Below are positions 1 to 9,092 of a DNA stretch of 64,000 nucleotides, in pieces. The notes beneath the pieces are model-generated. The model searched no databases and was not told where the DNA came from. It was given only the letters and a program-made list of their open reading frames with translations. A program made the position numbers and the translations under genes. The stretch's first letter is position 1. Each line of letters starts with the position of its first letter. The stretch is from Antedon mediterranea (lineage: Eukaryota > Echinodermata > Crinoidea > Comatulida > Antedonidae): the NCBI RefSeq assembly GCF_964355755.1, contig NC_092673.1, positions 23,133,001 through 23,197,000 of the forward strand, given 5' to 3'.

Positions 1-483
1 TATTGCCAATTTACTTTGATAGATTAATAGTCATTTGGGGTATGCTATTGAAAATAATTTGTTACACATCCCAGGACCACGACGGCTCCCAAATTCAGAC
101 AAACGTCTTCCATTTGTATTTATTGGAGACGATGCATTTGGATTGAAACCCTATATGATGCAACCATTTCCGTCACAGAATTGATCTATGGATAAACGCG
201 TCTTACGAAGGGCCATTATTGCCAGTGTACAAAAAGTATCCTAATCACAAAAGCCATTGTTGTAATTCATAACTTTTTGATGAAAACAAATGCAATTAAT
301 AATAACAATTATTGTCCACCAAACTTTGTTGACCGTGACGGACCATCCGGATTTACAGGAGGGGATTGCAATCTATGCAGCGACTTGGTTCTAACAATTA
401 TTCAAACAATGCTGCTACAGTCCAACAAGACTATATGCATTATTTCAATAATAAAGGGCAAGAATGGTAAAGGCAACTGGTGA
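1..483 (+). pseudogene. PIF/Harbinger transposase remnant (C-terminal part)
   Basis: Decayed C-terminal half of a PIF/Harbinger DDE nuclease (DDE_Tnp_4 type), cut by the window edge. From about base 28 the + strand reads a segment with LLHIPGPRRLPN, then FVFIGDDAFGLKPYMMQPFP (about 104-170), the family's conserved DDAF..LKPY..PFP block holding a catalytic aspartate. A stop follows at about 180. The frame resumes near 250 with AIVVIHNFLMKTN, matching the family's C-terminal ALHNFL block, and runs to a stop at 483. The internal stop and the loss of the usual segment between these blocks mean it is not functional. The adjacent minus-strand MADF/SANT-like fragment (587-1000) is the usual second protein of these elements. 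Confidence 0.75.
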
Positions 484-586
484 ATCGTACTGTAACTTCA
501 CGCGATGTGTTTTTAGATGAATGAACTACTGGAGAGTGATTTATCAACGTTGATACAATACAATATAAAACTAAACTCAATTGTGA

Positions 587-1000
587 CTACACTGGCATCA
601 GTGAATGTTCATCATAGCAGAATTGTATTAAGTGGATCCGATGACTGACGCCCCTTTGACTCGTGTCTGTTTTTAGGAGGGGGTGCCGGTGTTTCAGTAA
701 TTTTTCGTTTGGCACAAACAATCGGATTGTTAATACTAGTATCACTGGATGTTGCTGCATCATTTTCAATGGTCCCTGGTTCTGGTTGAAGGTTGCTTTT
801 GGTGGGTTTGTTAGCTGTGCGGTCATGTAAAAACCTCATTTGTTCGACTTTGGCAACACCGATGCGTCAGCACCAGATCTCGTCAGTTGGGTTCGCTTGT
901 CTAGGCATTTCTTCAAACTGTTCTTCATTTGCTTCTGCAAGAACTCAACTGAAAAAAAAGAAAAACACTTTTTCGTCGCGGCGAAAAATTTGCATACGGA
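587..1000 (-). pseudogene. MADF/SANT-like accessory protein of a Harbinger element, broken
   Basis: On the minus strand, about 1000 to 850 reads a helical basic stretch (FLQKQMKNSLKKCLDKR) followed by LTRSGADASVLPK. After a frame change the 75-aa frame 839-612 continues with MRFLHDRTANKPT and an acidic/Ser-Thr tail ending in KRKITETPAPPPK. The order basic helix, LTRSG, LPxC, FLxD, NxPTxSN is that of the Myb/MADF-like DNA-binding protein encoded beside PIF/Harbinger transposases, which helps bring the transposase to the element ends. The frame break between LPK and MRFL, with loss of the usual CxYF segment, marks it as a pseudogene. It converges on the transposase remnant at 1-483. The family call rests on my recognition of the motif order only. 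Confidence 0.55.
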
Positions 1001-1049
1001 TAAAACTTGTTGGATGTTTTGCCAGCGACAAAAGATTTATAATACTATG

Positions 1050-1540
1050 CTACATGCGTAATTGAGGAGACCCACCATCGATATATATAACGATTACTGT
1101 AGTACATTTTGGCAAACGTCCGAATTTTTTGGACATTTCTCGCATTTTAGATGATAAGGCCGTACTGAAAGACTCAAATATATTACAGGATCGACTGGCA
1201 CCCATTGGGAGGCAGCAGTCATAGTAGTACCCAAAAGATGACATTCATTCATTCATTCATCTTTTTATTTTGGAATATCATGGTGAATTGAAATTATTTC
1301 GAAAGGCCTCCTCAATGTCAGTTTTCGACATCAATTGAACCGGGCCCGTTATTTAGTACTAAAGCAATAAATAGTGTTGTAACTTACTTGCGAGACTTCA
1401 TGAGCAATACCGGAAGCCCTGCATGGGTACGACAAGTCCTGGATTATACGAAACTTACCCGATTCCGCATTTCGGCACAAGGAATTCCTCAAATAGAGGC
1501 ATTGTAAAATAAGTAAGTAATTAGCATGTACAAACAAAAT
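1050..1540 (-). pseudogene. DIRS-type retrotransposon reverse transcriptase fragment
   Basis: Two minus-strand frames carry consecutive reverse transcriptase blocks. Frame 1537-1349 contains ESGKFRIIQDLSYP, the RT block usually written GKFRLIxDLS. Frame 1244-1050 contains FGYYYDCCLPMGASRSCNIF followed by EsFSTAL, the Y(Y/F)DxCLPMGxSxSCxxFExFS signature seen in DIRS-like elements. About 40 residues between the blocks, where the catalytic aspartate region should lie, are missing. An ATTC tetranucleotide run sits in that gap. No tyrosine recombinase or flanking repeats were seen, so this is an isolated decayed fragment. Confidence 0.6.
1247..1263. repeat. (ATTC)n microsatellite
   Basis: About four tandem copies of ATTC, located in the gap between the two reverse transcriptase blocks of the DIRS-like fragment. 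Confidence 0.8.
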
Positions 1541-1684
1541 TGTTATTATTAAATAACATTGGTTAACAAAAAATCAACAGCAAATTATTGAAATAATGGT
1601 GGCTAGATTTTAACGAAAATGATAAAGTAAAAAGCAGAAAAATACTAAATTTAAAATTGTATATAAAAGTAAAACTAACTAATG

Positions 1685-1706
1685 ACTTTAATGTATTCCA
1701 AGTATA
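1685..1706 (+). repeat. 22-bp direct repeat, left copy, flanking the gypsy fragment
   Basis: The 22-bp string beginning ACTTTAATGTATTCC is repeated exactly at 3423-3444. The two copies bracket the gag-pro-RT fragment. They may be a remnant of the element's long terminal repeats or a recombination junction. Confidence 0.7.
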
Positions 1707-1719
1707 ATCGTGTGGGGAT

Positions 1720-2184
1720 CTACACAAAACGAACATCATCCATCATCGTGTTTACTCCATCAATCTTTTCAAATAGTCGATGGACACGTTGATGATATGC
1801 CTCCGGCGCCATATTTAGACCAAATGGTAATCTGCGATAGACATATCTCCTGTATGGTGTGATGAAACATGTTAGTTTTGAACTTTCCTTGTCCAATTTA
1901 ATTTGCCAGAAGCCTGATGAAGAATCTAGCTTGCTAAACACCTTTGCCCCTGCAAATTCTGCCATGATTTCTTCACGTGACGGCAACTTAAGATGTTCCC
2001 TTTTTATCGCTCGATTAAGACCTCTTGGGTCCAGGCAAACTCTAATGTCACCATTTTTTTTCTTGACAGTTACTAAGCTGCTGACCCAATCAGTTGGTTC
2101 CTCTTTCTTTCTTGACGTTTTCACGTAGTTTGAATGGAATTTTTCGACCAGCATGTTGTACCGGTGCCACTGACGTATCCACAT
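1720..2184 (-). pseudogene. Ty3/gypsy reverse transcriptase, N-terminal part
   Basis: 154-residue minus-strand frame with RT blocks in order: WVSSLVTVKKKNGDIRVCLD, then PRGLNRAIKREH, FSKLDSSSGFWQI (first catalytic Asp), LTCFITPYRRYVYRRLPFGL, and the remnant MMDD where the YxDD catalytic box is expected. This is the organisation of a Ty3/gypsy pol. The frame stops directly after that box at 1720, so the thumb, RNase H and integrase are absent. The changed residue before DD and the truncation indicate a dead copy. Protease and gag frames lie upstream on the same strand in the normal gag-pro-pol order. Confidence 0.85.
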
Positions 2185-2211
2185 GTACTTTGTGTTCTGT
2201 TGGCATACACC

Positions 2212-2688
2212 CTAAGTTAATAAAACATTTTTATATTGGTCTAGTATTCTGTGCGTATGTAGGTCATCCATATCAACATTCCATGCAGCTTTAATCAGTT
2301 GCAGTTGCTGGCATGCTTTAAGACCTAACACTGGTTGATGTTGCTTTGAAGAGCTGGCATCAATTGTGGTCACAAGGAACGAAAGCTTTGCATTACGTCC
2401 TTTGTACGCTACTTTAGTAGTACAGCTACCATCTATCGGTATAATGGTACCGGAGTATCCACTAATTTTTACATCAGATCTGTCAAGTGGAGGTTTATCT
2501 ATCAGCTTTCTGTAGAAATTAGCAGGGAGGATATTTACCTGTGCTCCAGTATCTAATTTGAATGGCACTTCTACACCACCAATTGAAGAAATAGATCTTC
2601 TCCTAGATACTGTGGAACTAGAACTAAATACAGTGATTTGACTGATTTGGTTCGACAACACTTGGCCCAGTGGTTGAGACCATGACAT
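2212..2688 (-). pseudogene. Ty3/gypsy retropepsin-like aspartic protease
   Basis: Minus-strand frame containing VPFKLDTGAQVNILPANFY, the DTGA active-site motif of retrotransposon aspartic proteases, followed by a beta-rich stretch with ISGYSGTIIPIDG and a C-terminal VLGLKACQQLQLI block (the family's hGLxxxxxL pattern). It lies between the zinc-knuckle frame (2828-2571) and the RT frame (2184-1720). The three frames are not one continuous ORF, which can reflect frameshifting in a live element but here more likely reflects decay. Confidence 0.8.
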
Positions 2689-3260
2689 TTATTACATTTT
2701 TTACCCCATGCTGGGCATGACTTTGGAGGATGTGTTGTACCACATCGTTGGCATTTTTTTTCATTGGTAGGTCTGTGTTTGTTGTTATGCCCGCCAGTTT
2801 TTTGTGACCTTCTATGTGACCTCACCATGTCTACGGGTTTTGTCGTTGCTCATTACACTGAGACTAGTTTGCGATGTTTCATGTGTCAGGCCAATTTGTA
2901 TTGCTTTCGCCAGTGTCAGCTCATCACCTTCCTCTAGACGCCTTTCCTGCACTCGTGCATGCTTTGACCGCAGGACGATGGCGTCCCGTAACATTCTGTC
3001 TTCCTCTTTAAACCCGCATGCCTTAACCAGTACACGCATGTCTGTAAGAAAGTTGTTAAAGGTTTCTCCCATCTCTTTGAATTCTGTTGTTAAATTCAAC
3101 AGTAGCTCGTATTTTGTTTCCTTTGGGCTTTGTATAAGCCTCAAATTAATTTTTTCTGCTGGCTGGGCAGGGACATCACCGTTTGCTGGAACAGCAGGTT
3201 TCCAAGTGTCTAGGACAGTCGCTTGTGAAGCAAGATACCGACTACTTTACCACGCACTAA
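2571..3260 (-). pseudogene. Ty3/gypsy gag (capsid part and zinc knuckles)
   Basis: Frame 3144-2812 (110 aa) reads a capsid-like helical stretch with YELLLNLTTEFKEMGETFNN, LTDMRVLVKACGF and LRDAIVLRSKH..VQERRLEE, typical of gypsy gag. Frame 2828-2571 overlaps it and carries CQRCGTTHPPKSCPAWGKKC followed by NKCHGLNHWAKCC, two Cys/His zinc knuckles of the nucleocapsid type. The plus-strand ORF over 2804-3280 is its shadow. The 5' start of gag is not clear. Weaker similarity may continue to about 3260. Confidence 0.7.
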
Positions 3261-3422
3261 CTAAACTAGCCGTATCGTGATAGGCGGTTCAACCGTTCAC
3301 CAGCACATGCCCACAACAGTAATCTAGCCTAGCACTTTTCTATCCTGAACGAATAACGTACGCCTCTTAGTTTCGCCTAGTTAATAATAGGATTATAAAA
3401 CTTATCTTTAAACTACTGTATA

Positions 3423-3444
3423 ACTTTAATGTATTCCAAGTATA
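3423..3444 (+). repeat. 22-bp direct repeat, right copy, flanking the gypsy fragment
   Basis: Exact second copy of the repeat at 1685-1706, 1738 bp away and in the same orientation. Unusually long for a target-site duplication, so a residual terminal repeat is more likely. Confidence 0.7.
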
Positions 3445-3920
3445 CGATTGTATCACCATGTTATGTGTCTTATCAAGAGCTATACTAGTTTTATCAATTA
3501 ATATCATTACAGTGATGGTGATGACGCTCCATTTGTTGCCAGTCAATGGAGACTGTGGTTGGTCTTTGCGCTTGTCCGGGTACCTGGGTCTCCGGGGAGC
3601 GGTATCACGTATTAAATGTTGTGCTCCTTCAAAGCAAATTTATTAGCGCCTACTGTACAAACCAGAGAAAGAGCACAATTAAAAAACAGTGGAATAACAA
3701 TAATGTTTACATGTTTACAACTAAGGTAGGCTTAAACAAAATTGCAACACCACCCCCCTGTTTTATCCACCCTAGGGACTATACAACAATACAAACCACC
3801 AATCACATATAATAAACAAAACAACAGCAATACAAGGAGTATCCAACAATTCAATTTCAACAAGGTACAGTAGTATCCAATAAGGTATAATGTCCAATTA
3901 GTTAGGGAATATCTTGATTT
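3445..3920. other. Spacer between gypsy remnant and XPG-nuclease transposon
   Basis: No convincing gene. Short frames here have no recognisable motif. The stretch may hold decayed untranslated sequence of the gypsy element. Confidence 0.5.
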
Positions 3921-4004
3921 TCTGTGAAAAAATTTATTAACAAAGGTTTTTTTGCAGATTCATACACCAAAAAATTCCTCCAGACATTAGGGGATGGGGA
4001 AAAT

Positions 4005-4390
4005 GGTTAAATCTGACCTTTGACCTTACAATTCCTGTGACACTATCTCAGTAACCATTGGCCTGAGAGATTTAGTTTTTGCACCAAAATGTTTCTTATA
4101 TACATATTTATATTTCCTATAATGAAATATTTTTTCAAAAATCCATTAGAAATGGTGGAAAATGACCTTTGACCTTTTAAGGTATAAAACATGTGTATCT
4201 CAGCAACCGTTGGTCCGAGAGACTTAATTTTTGCACCAAAATGTTCCTTATATACATATTTATATTTCCTATCATGAAGTTTTTTTTCAAAAATCCATTA
4301 GAAATGGTGGAAATCTACCTTTGACCATATAAGGCATATAACATGTGTATCTCGGCGATCCTTGGTCCTAGAAAATCATAACCTTAGTCA
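4005..4390 (+). repeat. Subterminal tandem repeats of element 1 (about 140 bp unit)
   Basis: Two full units and one partial unit containing, in order, TGACCTTTGACCTT, a GTGTATCTCAGCAACC-like block, TTTTTGCACCAAAATGTT and a CTTATATACATATTTATATT block. Element 2 has the same ordered blocks (GGTCAAAGGTCA, ATCTC, CCAAAATGTT, ATATAAATATGTA) near both of its ends. This suggests a family-specific array that may serve as transposase binding sites. Confidence 0.7.
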
Positions 4391-4496
4391 TGAAGTTGTA
4401 ATTCTGAAGAAGTAGAGACTTTATTACAAGATATGAATATGCTTTACTTATTAACCAAAAAGCTTTATTCAATGCTGAAAAACATTTATCCCAATC

Positions 4497-5545
4497 AAAT
4501 ATTTCAATATCTCCTGACCTCACATATTTCGTTCTTGATAATGTATCCCTATTCCAAAAAGTTAATTATGTCTCCTGACCTCACATATTTCGTTCTTGTA
4601 TATAATGTATCCCTATCCCAAAAAGTGAATTATGTCTCCTGACCTCACATATTTAGTTCTTGTATATAATTTACCCCTACAGTACCCCAAAAAGTTAATT
4701 ATGTCTCCTGACCTCATATATTTCGTTCTTGTATATAATTTATCCCTATCTCAAAAAGTCAATTATGTCTCCTGACCTCACATATTTCATTCTTGTATAT
4801 AATTTATCCCTACCCCAAAAAGTTAATTATGTCTCCTGACCTCACATATTTCATTCTTGTATATAATGTTTCCCTATCCCAAAAAGTTAATTATGTCTCC
4901 TGACCTCACATATTTTGTTCTTGTATATAATTTATCCCTATCTCAAAAAGTTAATTATGTCTCCTGACCTCACATATTTCATTCTTGTATATAATGTTTC
5001 CCTATCCCAAAAAGTTAATTATGTCTCCTGACCTCACATATTTTGTTCTTGTATATAATTTATCCCTATCTCAAAAAGTTAATTATGTCTCCTGACCTCA
5101 CATATTTCGTTCTTGTAAATTTATCCCTATCCCAAAAAGTCAATTATGTCTCCTGACCTCACATATTTCGTTCTTGTATATAATTTATCCCTATCCCAAA
5201 AAGTCAATTATGTCTCCTGATCTCACATATTTTGTTCTTGTATATAATTTATCCCTATCTCAAAAAGTTAATTATGTCTCCTGACCTCATATATTTCGTT
5301 CTTGTATATAATTTATTCCTATCCCAAAAAGTTAATTATGTCTCCTGACCTCACATATTTTGTTCTTGTATATAATTTATCCCTATCCCAAAAAGTCAAT
5401 TATGTCTCCTGACCTCACATATTTCATTCTTGTATATAATGTATCCCTATCCCAAAAAGTTAATTATGTCTCCTGACCTCATATTTCGTTCTTCTATATA
5501 ATGTATCCCTATTCCAAAAAGTTAATTATGTCTCCTGATGTTCTC
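4497..5545. repeat. 64-bp minisatellite inside element 1
   Basis: About 16 head-to-tail copies of a 64-bp unit built on AAGTTAATTATGTCTCCTGA, then CCTCACATATTTCGTTCTTG, TATATAATTTATCCCTATCC and CAAA. Spacing between successive GTTAATTATG motifs is 64 bp (for example 4561 to 4625), with one unit enlarged by 5 bp. Copies differ by a few point changes, so the expansion is fairly recent. The period is not a multiple of three, so no long repetitive protein is encoded. The array lies between the gene's 3' end and the left terminal repeat. Confidence 0.92.
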
Positions 5546-5711
5546 TTTAATGATCTAAATCAGATTCTTCAGAATCTTCACATTTCTTTTGACCATTTGA
5601 ACACAGTCCATTACACTTCCTACAGCATCAATAACAATAACATTTGTGTTTGTGAATGTTGTTTAGTGGATCCACTACTGGGAGGCAACTTGTCTGGTAT
5701 TATTTTGCCTT

Positions 5712-8354
5712 TCACAGCTTGCTTGGAATAACATCTGTATCTTGCTGTACTGAGCTTAATGTTCCAAAAATGGAAGATGTAGTATCACAACCTGACCATG
5801 CATATGTGAAAAGAAACTTTTCGGCATTTTCAATTTTGTTTTGAAGACTTTTCACTAAATACATTTCATTCGATGTTTTCAAAACTATATTGTCGTATTT
5901 ACTGTGGTACACTAGCACAATAAAACAAGAACATCAGTGTCATCTGCAACTACCATGATATTTTTCCCATTAGGTACTCTGGTCTCAACTGCAACTTTTA
6001 CTATTTTTGTGTCAGCATCTTCTTTTGTTTACTGTTCTGACAGATTAGGTCACCTCTGATGTCGATTACTCTACATGAACTTTTACCTTTCATTCTTCTG
6101 AAATGCTCATGGTCTTTGGTTGTAGGTATTGATGGATAACCATCAAACATTATAACACAGTTACAGTATCTTTTTCTTATGTAGCTCAGATAGTTGTGAC
6201 AAATGTGGCTGTACGAATAATTCAATTCCCATGGAACTTGATGTAAGAGCCATCCTCCATCAATGATAGTTGCTCCTATGTTCAGACTTTCTGAATTTAC
6301 AACATTTGTATCTTTCATGCTACGTCCAAATGCTGCTTTGTCCACTTTCCTCATAGTTCTGTCAATAAGAAATAATGCGGTAGGCACAGGAGTGAGTTCT
6401 TACTTGAATAAGTCTTCATTTATTCCATCACGTTCTGCTAGTAATGCTAGACGAGTGAACATAATGGTTTTTTCAACGTGGATCTTTTTGCTATCAACTT
6501 TGATGGGCATTTCTAGAGAACTCAATGGTTTTAATTGCTTGGATTTGGACATTGTATCATTGTATGTTTTGTCATCCATAGATTTCTGTATCGCTGTTCC
6601 AATTGAGTATGCTCGTTCACAGTTAACTTCATTCATATCTGTTGTTGTTAATCCAGTCGATAAAGACTTGATGCATTCATTATCCTCACATCTCTCAAAG
6701 GGGTTATGCCCTCTAAACCACTCTACAAAACACTTAAATGTTTCAAAGTCCTTCTTCATACGAGATTCCCCACATTCTGTATGAACGGTTTTCATGTCAT
6801 TTATGCCAAGTCTTGAATCGAACAACGTACGCAATTCCGATAGATATGAAAGAGTCCACACCCACAAGACATCAGCTGACCCAGTATTCCTCATGCGTCC
6901 ATGAATGAGACCGCCAGAAGATTTAGAAAACCTCATTAATGTCTGTTCAATTGTCAGGTCAGACCATACTCCTCCATACTTATTTTCTGAATATCGTGTG
7001 GTGTGGTAACCATCTTCAAACTTCTTATACAATGTATGATGATCTGCGTTTAGTTGTAACATCTGCTGCAAATACAACCGACTGCATTTTGCATATTTTG
7101 TATGCCCCGCTGCAGCAAAAATTGGTAGCATTGCTCTAACTGTGGCAAGGTGCAAATTCCAGTCACTTAGTCTTTCTGCCTTAATGAAATGCATAATTGT
7201 AGTAATCATGTTGTGGTACTGGACCCATAACTGGCCTGTTCTTGAAGATGAAACCTCTGAAATTTTAATTTTCATGAGATCTGGATCAGTAACTGCAACT
7301 GGGATGCTACTTTTATTATCATCATTGAGCATTTGATACATTAATGCTGCATCAGTGAGGAAATGGGCTCACAGTGCCTTTGAGTATGCACCTCCAGATA
7401 ACACATGCTTTGTTGTTACTTGTCCATATTCGATTCCAAGAATTTCATCTACTGTAAGCCAGATCCCTTCATTATGTTACCGATACATCCAAGATAGCTC
7501 TTTAACATATGGAATCCACCTAATCTTAGGACGACTGGAAGATTCTTTTCCTGTTGTATCTGACATGCTTTTATATAGAGGGGTTGGTCAAATGTGACCA
7601 CTGCAGGTAGTGTGTGTGATACAGAAAGTCAAAGTACTGAAGATGGTCGATAACTCATTAGGGTTACTGTTGATGATTGGCAAATATCTGATAGTTTACT
7701 TCTCAGTAGTTCCTTGGTATTGTGTATGCATGTAAACAGACCTACCAGTTCTGGAAGAACATATGATATCATTATACGGTTTAAACTTTTATGATAACAA
7801 CCCATGGAACTCTTTTGGACAACTACTGTAGGTTGCTGCTGCTTTTATCCCTACTTTTGATATGACATTGGTACTCTCTTAGAGTTGTTCATTTTTTGAA
7901 CACTTTGGTTTTCTGGAGTGACGATTTCGATTAACCCCATTGCATGGAACCCAACATGTCCATTCAGTGTAATGTCATGGTCAATATTATCACCAACAAA
8001 CTGTTGCAATCTGTTCTCTTCTAAAGGTGTTCCACCATCACTGCTGTTAGTTTCACCCTCAGCATAAGTGTTTAAGTAGGTGTACTTATAATTTGACATT
8101 TCGCTATAACTCGAACAGTACCCAAGTTTATGTAGCACATTTACCAGCCATTTCGAAGCAAACCTGTGGTCTATTACAAGTGCTAATCCTAAATGAATAG
8201 GCACCTTGCAGGTTGGCCCTGAGGCGTTAACTATATTTTGTCCCACTAGGCCTAGCACAAAGACAATACTCTTGATCAAATCACATTCTAGAAACTTCAT
8301 ATAGGCCGGCCCAGGCCGATTTTGTCTAACTAGTAAATAATAATGACATCCCAC
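5712..8354 (-). pseudogene. XPG/FEN1-like nuclease transposon protein, disrupted
   Basis: Minus-strand gene broken by stops and frameshifts. In reading order: 8354-7851 has VIDHRFASKWLVNVLHKLGY and a VGDNIDHDI block. 7600-7345, over several frames, has LPVVLRLGGFHMLKSYLG. 7341-6400 has a MHFIKAERLSDWNLHLATVR block, KYGGVWSDLTIEQTLMR and SGGLIHGR. 6387-6001 has IDGGWLLHQVPW, VIMFDGYPS and TKDHEHFRR. About 6016-5900 has ADTKIVKVAVE then VVADDTDVLVLL. 5860-5760 has FLFTYAWSGCDTTSSIFG. The last three blocks resemble an XPG/FEN1 (PIN-fold) nuclease whose paired acidic residues would bind metal. An in-frame TAA at 6402-6400 and a frameshift near 6016 separate the blocks. Proteins of this kind are multicopy and poorly characterised in invertebrates. 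Function is inferred from motifs only. Confidence 0.75.
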
Positions 8355-8761
8355 ATGAATTTACTTTCCACTAGGCCTAGACCTCGGAAGTCCAACACAG
8401 TTTATTAATTATGGCAAACAATGAAGCCTACCTATATCACTATATCAATTGTTTATTTATTTATGCTATCACTACAATGTTATAGTAAAATGCGTAATTA
8501 ACCTATATCAAGTAAACAAATATTTGTTTAATTTAATAAGCTAAATTTGATACTAAATAAAATGAGGTACATTTAAAATTCACAATGTTATTAAAAGAAT
8601 AACAGACGTATCTCTAATGTGACAACAAATGACCTTTGACCTCAAAATTACCCCCTTTCCCCAGCTCAAAATTCACGGAGGAATTTTTTGGGATAACTTG
8701 GGATGCAAGCCATTAGAACATGAATCCACTGAAAAACCTTTGTTAATAATTATTTCACAGA

Positions 8762-9092
8762 TTGGCATTGGTATGGTATTACTTAAAAATGCTCTCTTCT
8801 AGCCAAGCCTAGCTTACTTATAGTACCTGGCTATGCAGATTTGATACAGGTGGATCGAAAACAATAGAACAGGAACAAAAGAAAAAACTTCTTAATTAAA
8901 ACAAAAAGTACATAATTTAACGTGGATAGTGGAAATTGCAGCAGATTTGCAAAATGCTTGCTACAAAAGTGACTTGTGAAGTTAAAAAAAAACAGTGTTT
9001 CAGCGGTTAAATGAGCATTCTACTGCTAGCTGGAATCAAATATATATTCGCTAGTGGTAATAATCGTTTTTCTTTCATTAATTTTGTTTCAG
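8762..9092. other. Region between transposon and OGG1 exon (intron 1 or 5' flank)
   Basis: No clear exon. A short frame ending near 9003 in QCFR would fit the OGG1 GQxFRW motif but has no GT donor at the needed place and overlaps an acceptor-like TGTTTCAG. It is not called. The 3' end is a normal acceptor tract (ATTAATTTTGTTTCAG) before 9093. Confidence 0.5.

Larger units (their letters stand above)
3921..8761 (-). mobile_element. DNA transposon with XPG-like nuclease gene (Academ-like), element 1
   Basis: A 4.84-kb element bounded by inverted repeats. The left end from 3921 reads TCTGTGAAAAAATTTATTAA then CAAAGGTTTTTTTGCAGATT. The right end, read inward on the minus strand from about 8761, gives TCTGTGAAATAATTATTAAC then AAAGGTTTTTCAGTGGATTC. 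A further shared block, CCCAAAAAATTCCTCC-like with a GGGGAAA stretch, lies about 50 bp inside both ends. It contains subterminal repeats (4005-4390), a 64-bp minisatellite (4497-5545) and one broken minus-strand gene (8354-5712). The terminal core matches the element at 24.74-28.02 kb, and both encode the same protein family. From memory the XPG-like nuclease points to the Academ superfamily. Exact ends and target duplication are uncertain by a few bases. Confidence 0.75.

Noticed and set aside
2804-3280. 158-aa plus-strand frame
   Set aside because: Shadow of the minus-strand gypsy gag region, which carries recognisable motifs.
4497-5545. CRISPR-like array
   Set aside because: Units are contiguous without unique spacers, and the context is eukaryotic; it is a minisatellite.
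4433-5731. Short plus-strand frames over the minisatellite
   Set aside because: The 64-bp period is not a multiple of three, and the frames are by-products of the repeat.
6263-6784. 173-aa plus-strand frame
   Set aside because: Overlaps the minus-strand transposon protein with clear family motifs; no motif on the plus strand.
8944-9003. Short frame starting ATG and ending QCFR just before OGG1 exon 9093, candidate first exon
   Set aside because: It would fit the GQxFRW motif and phase, but the base after the needed junction is not GT. The upstream residues do not match the OGG1 N-terminus, and TGTTTCAG is a common acceptor-like string.
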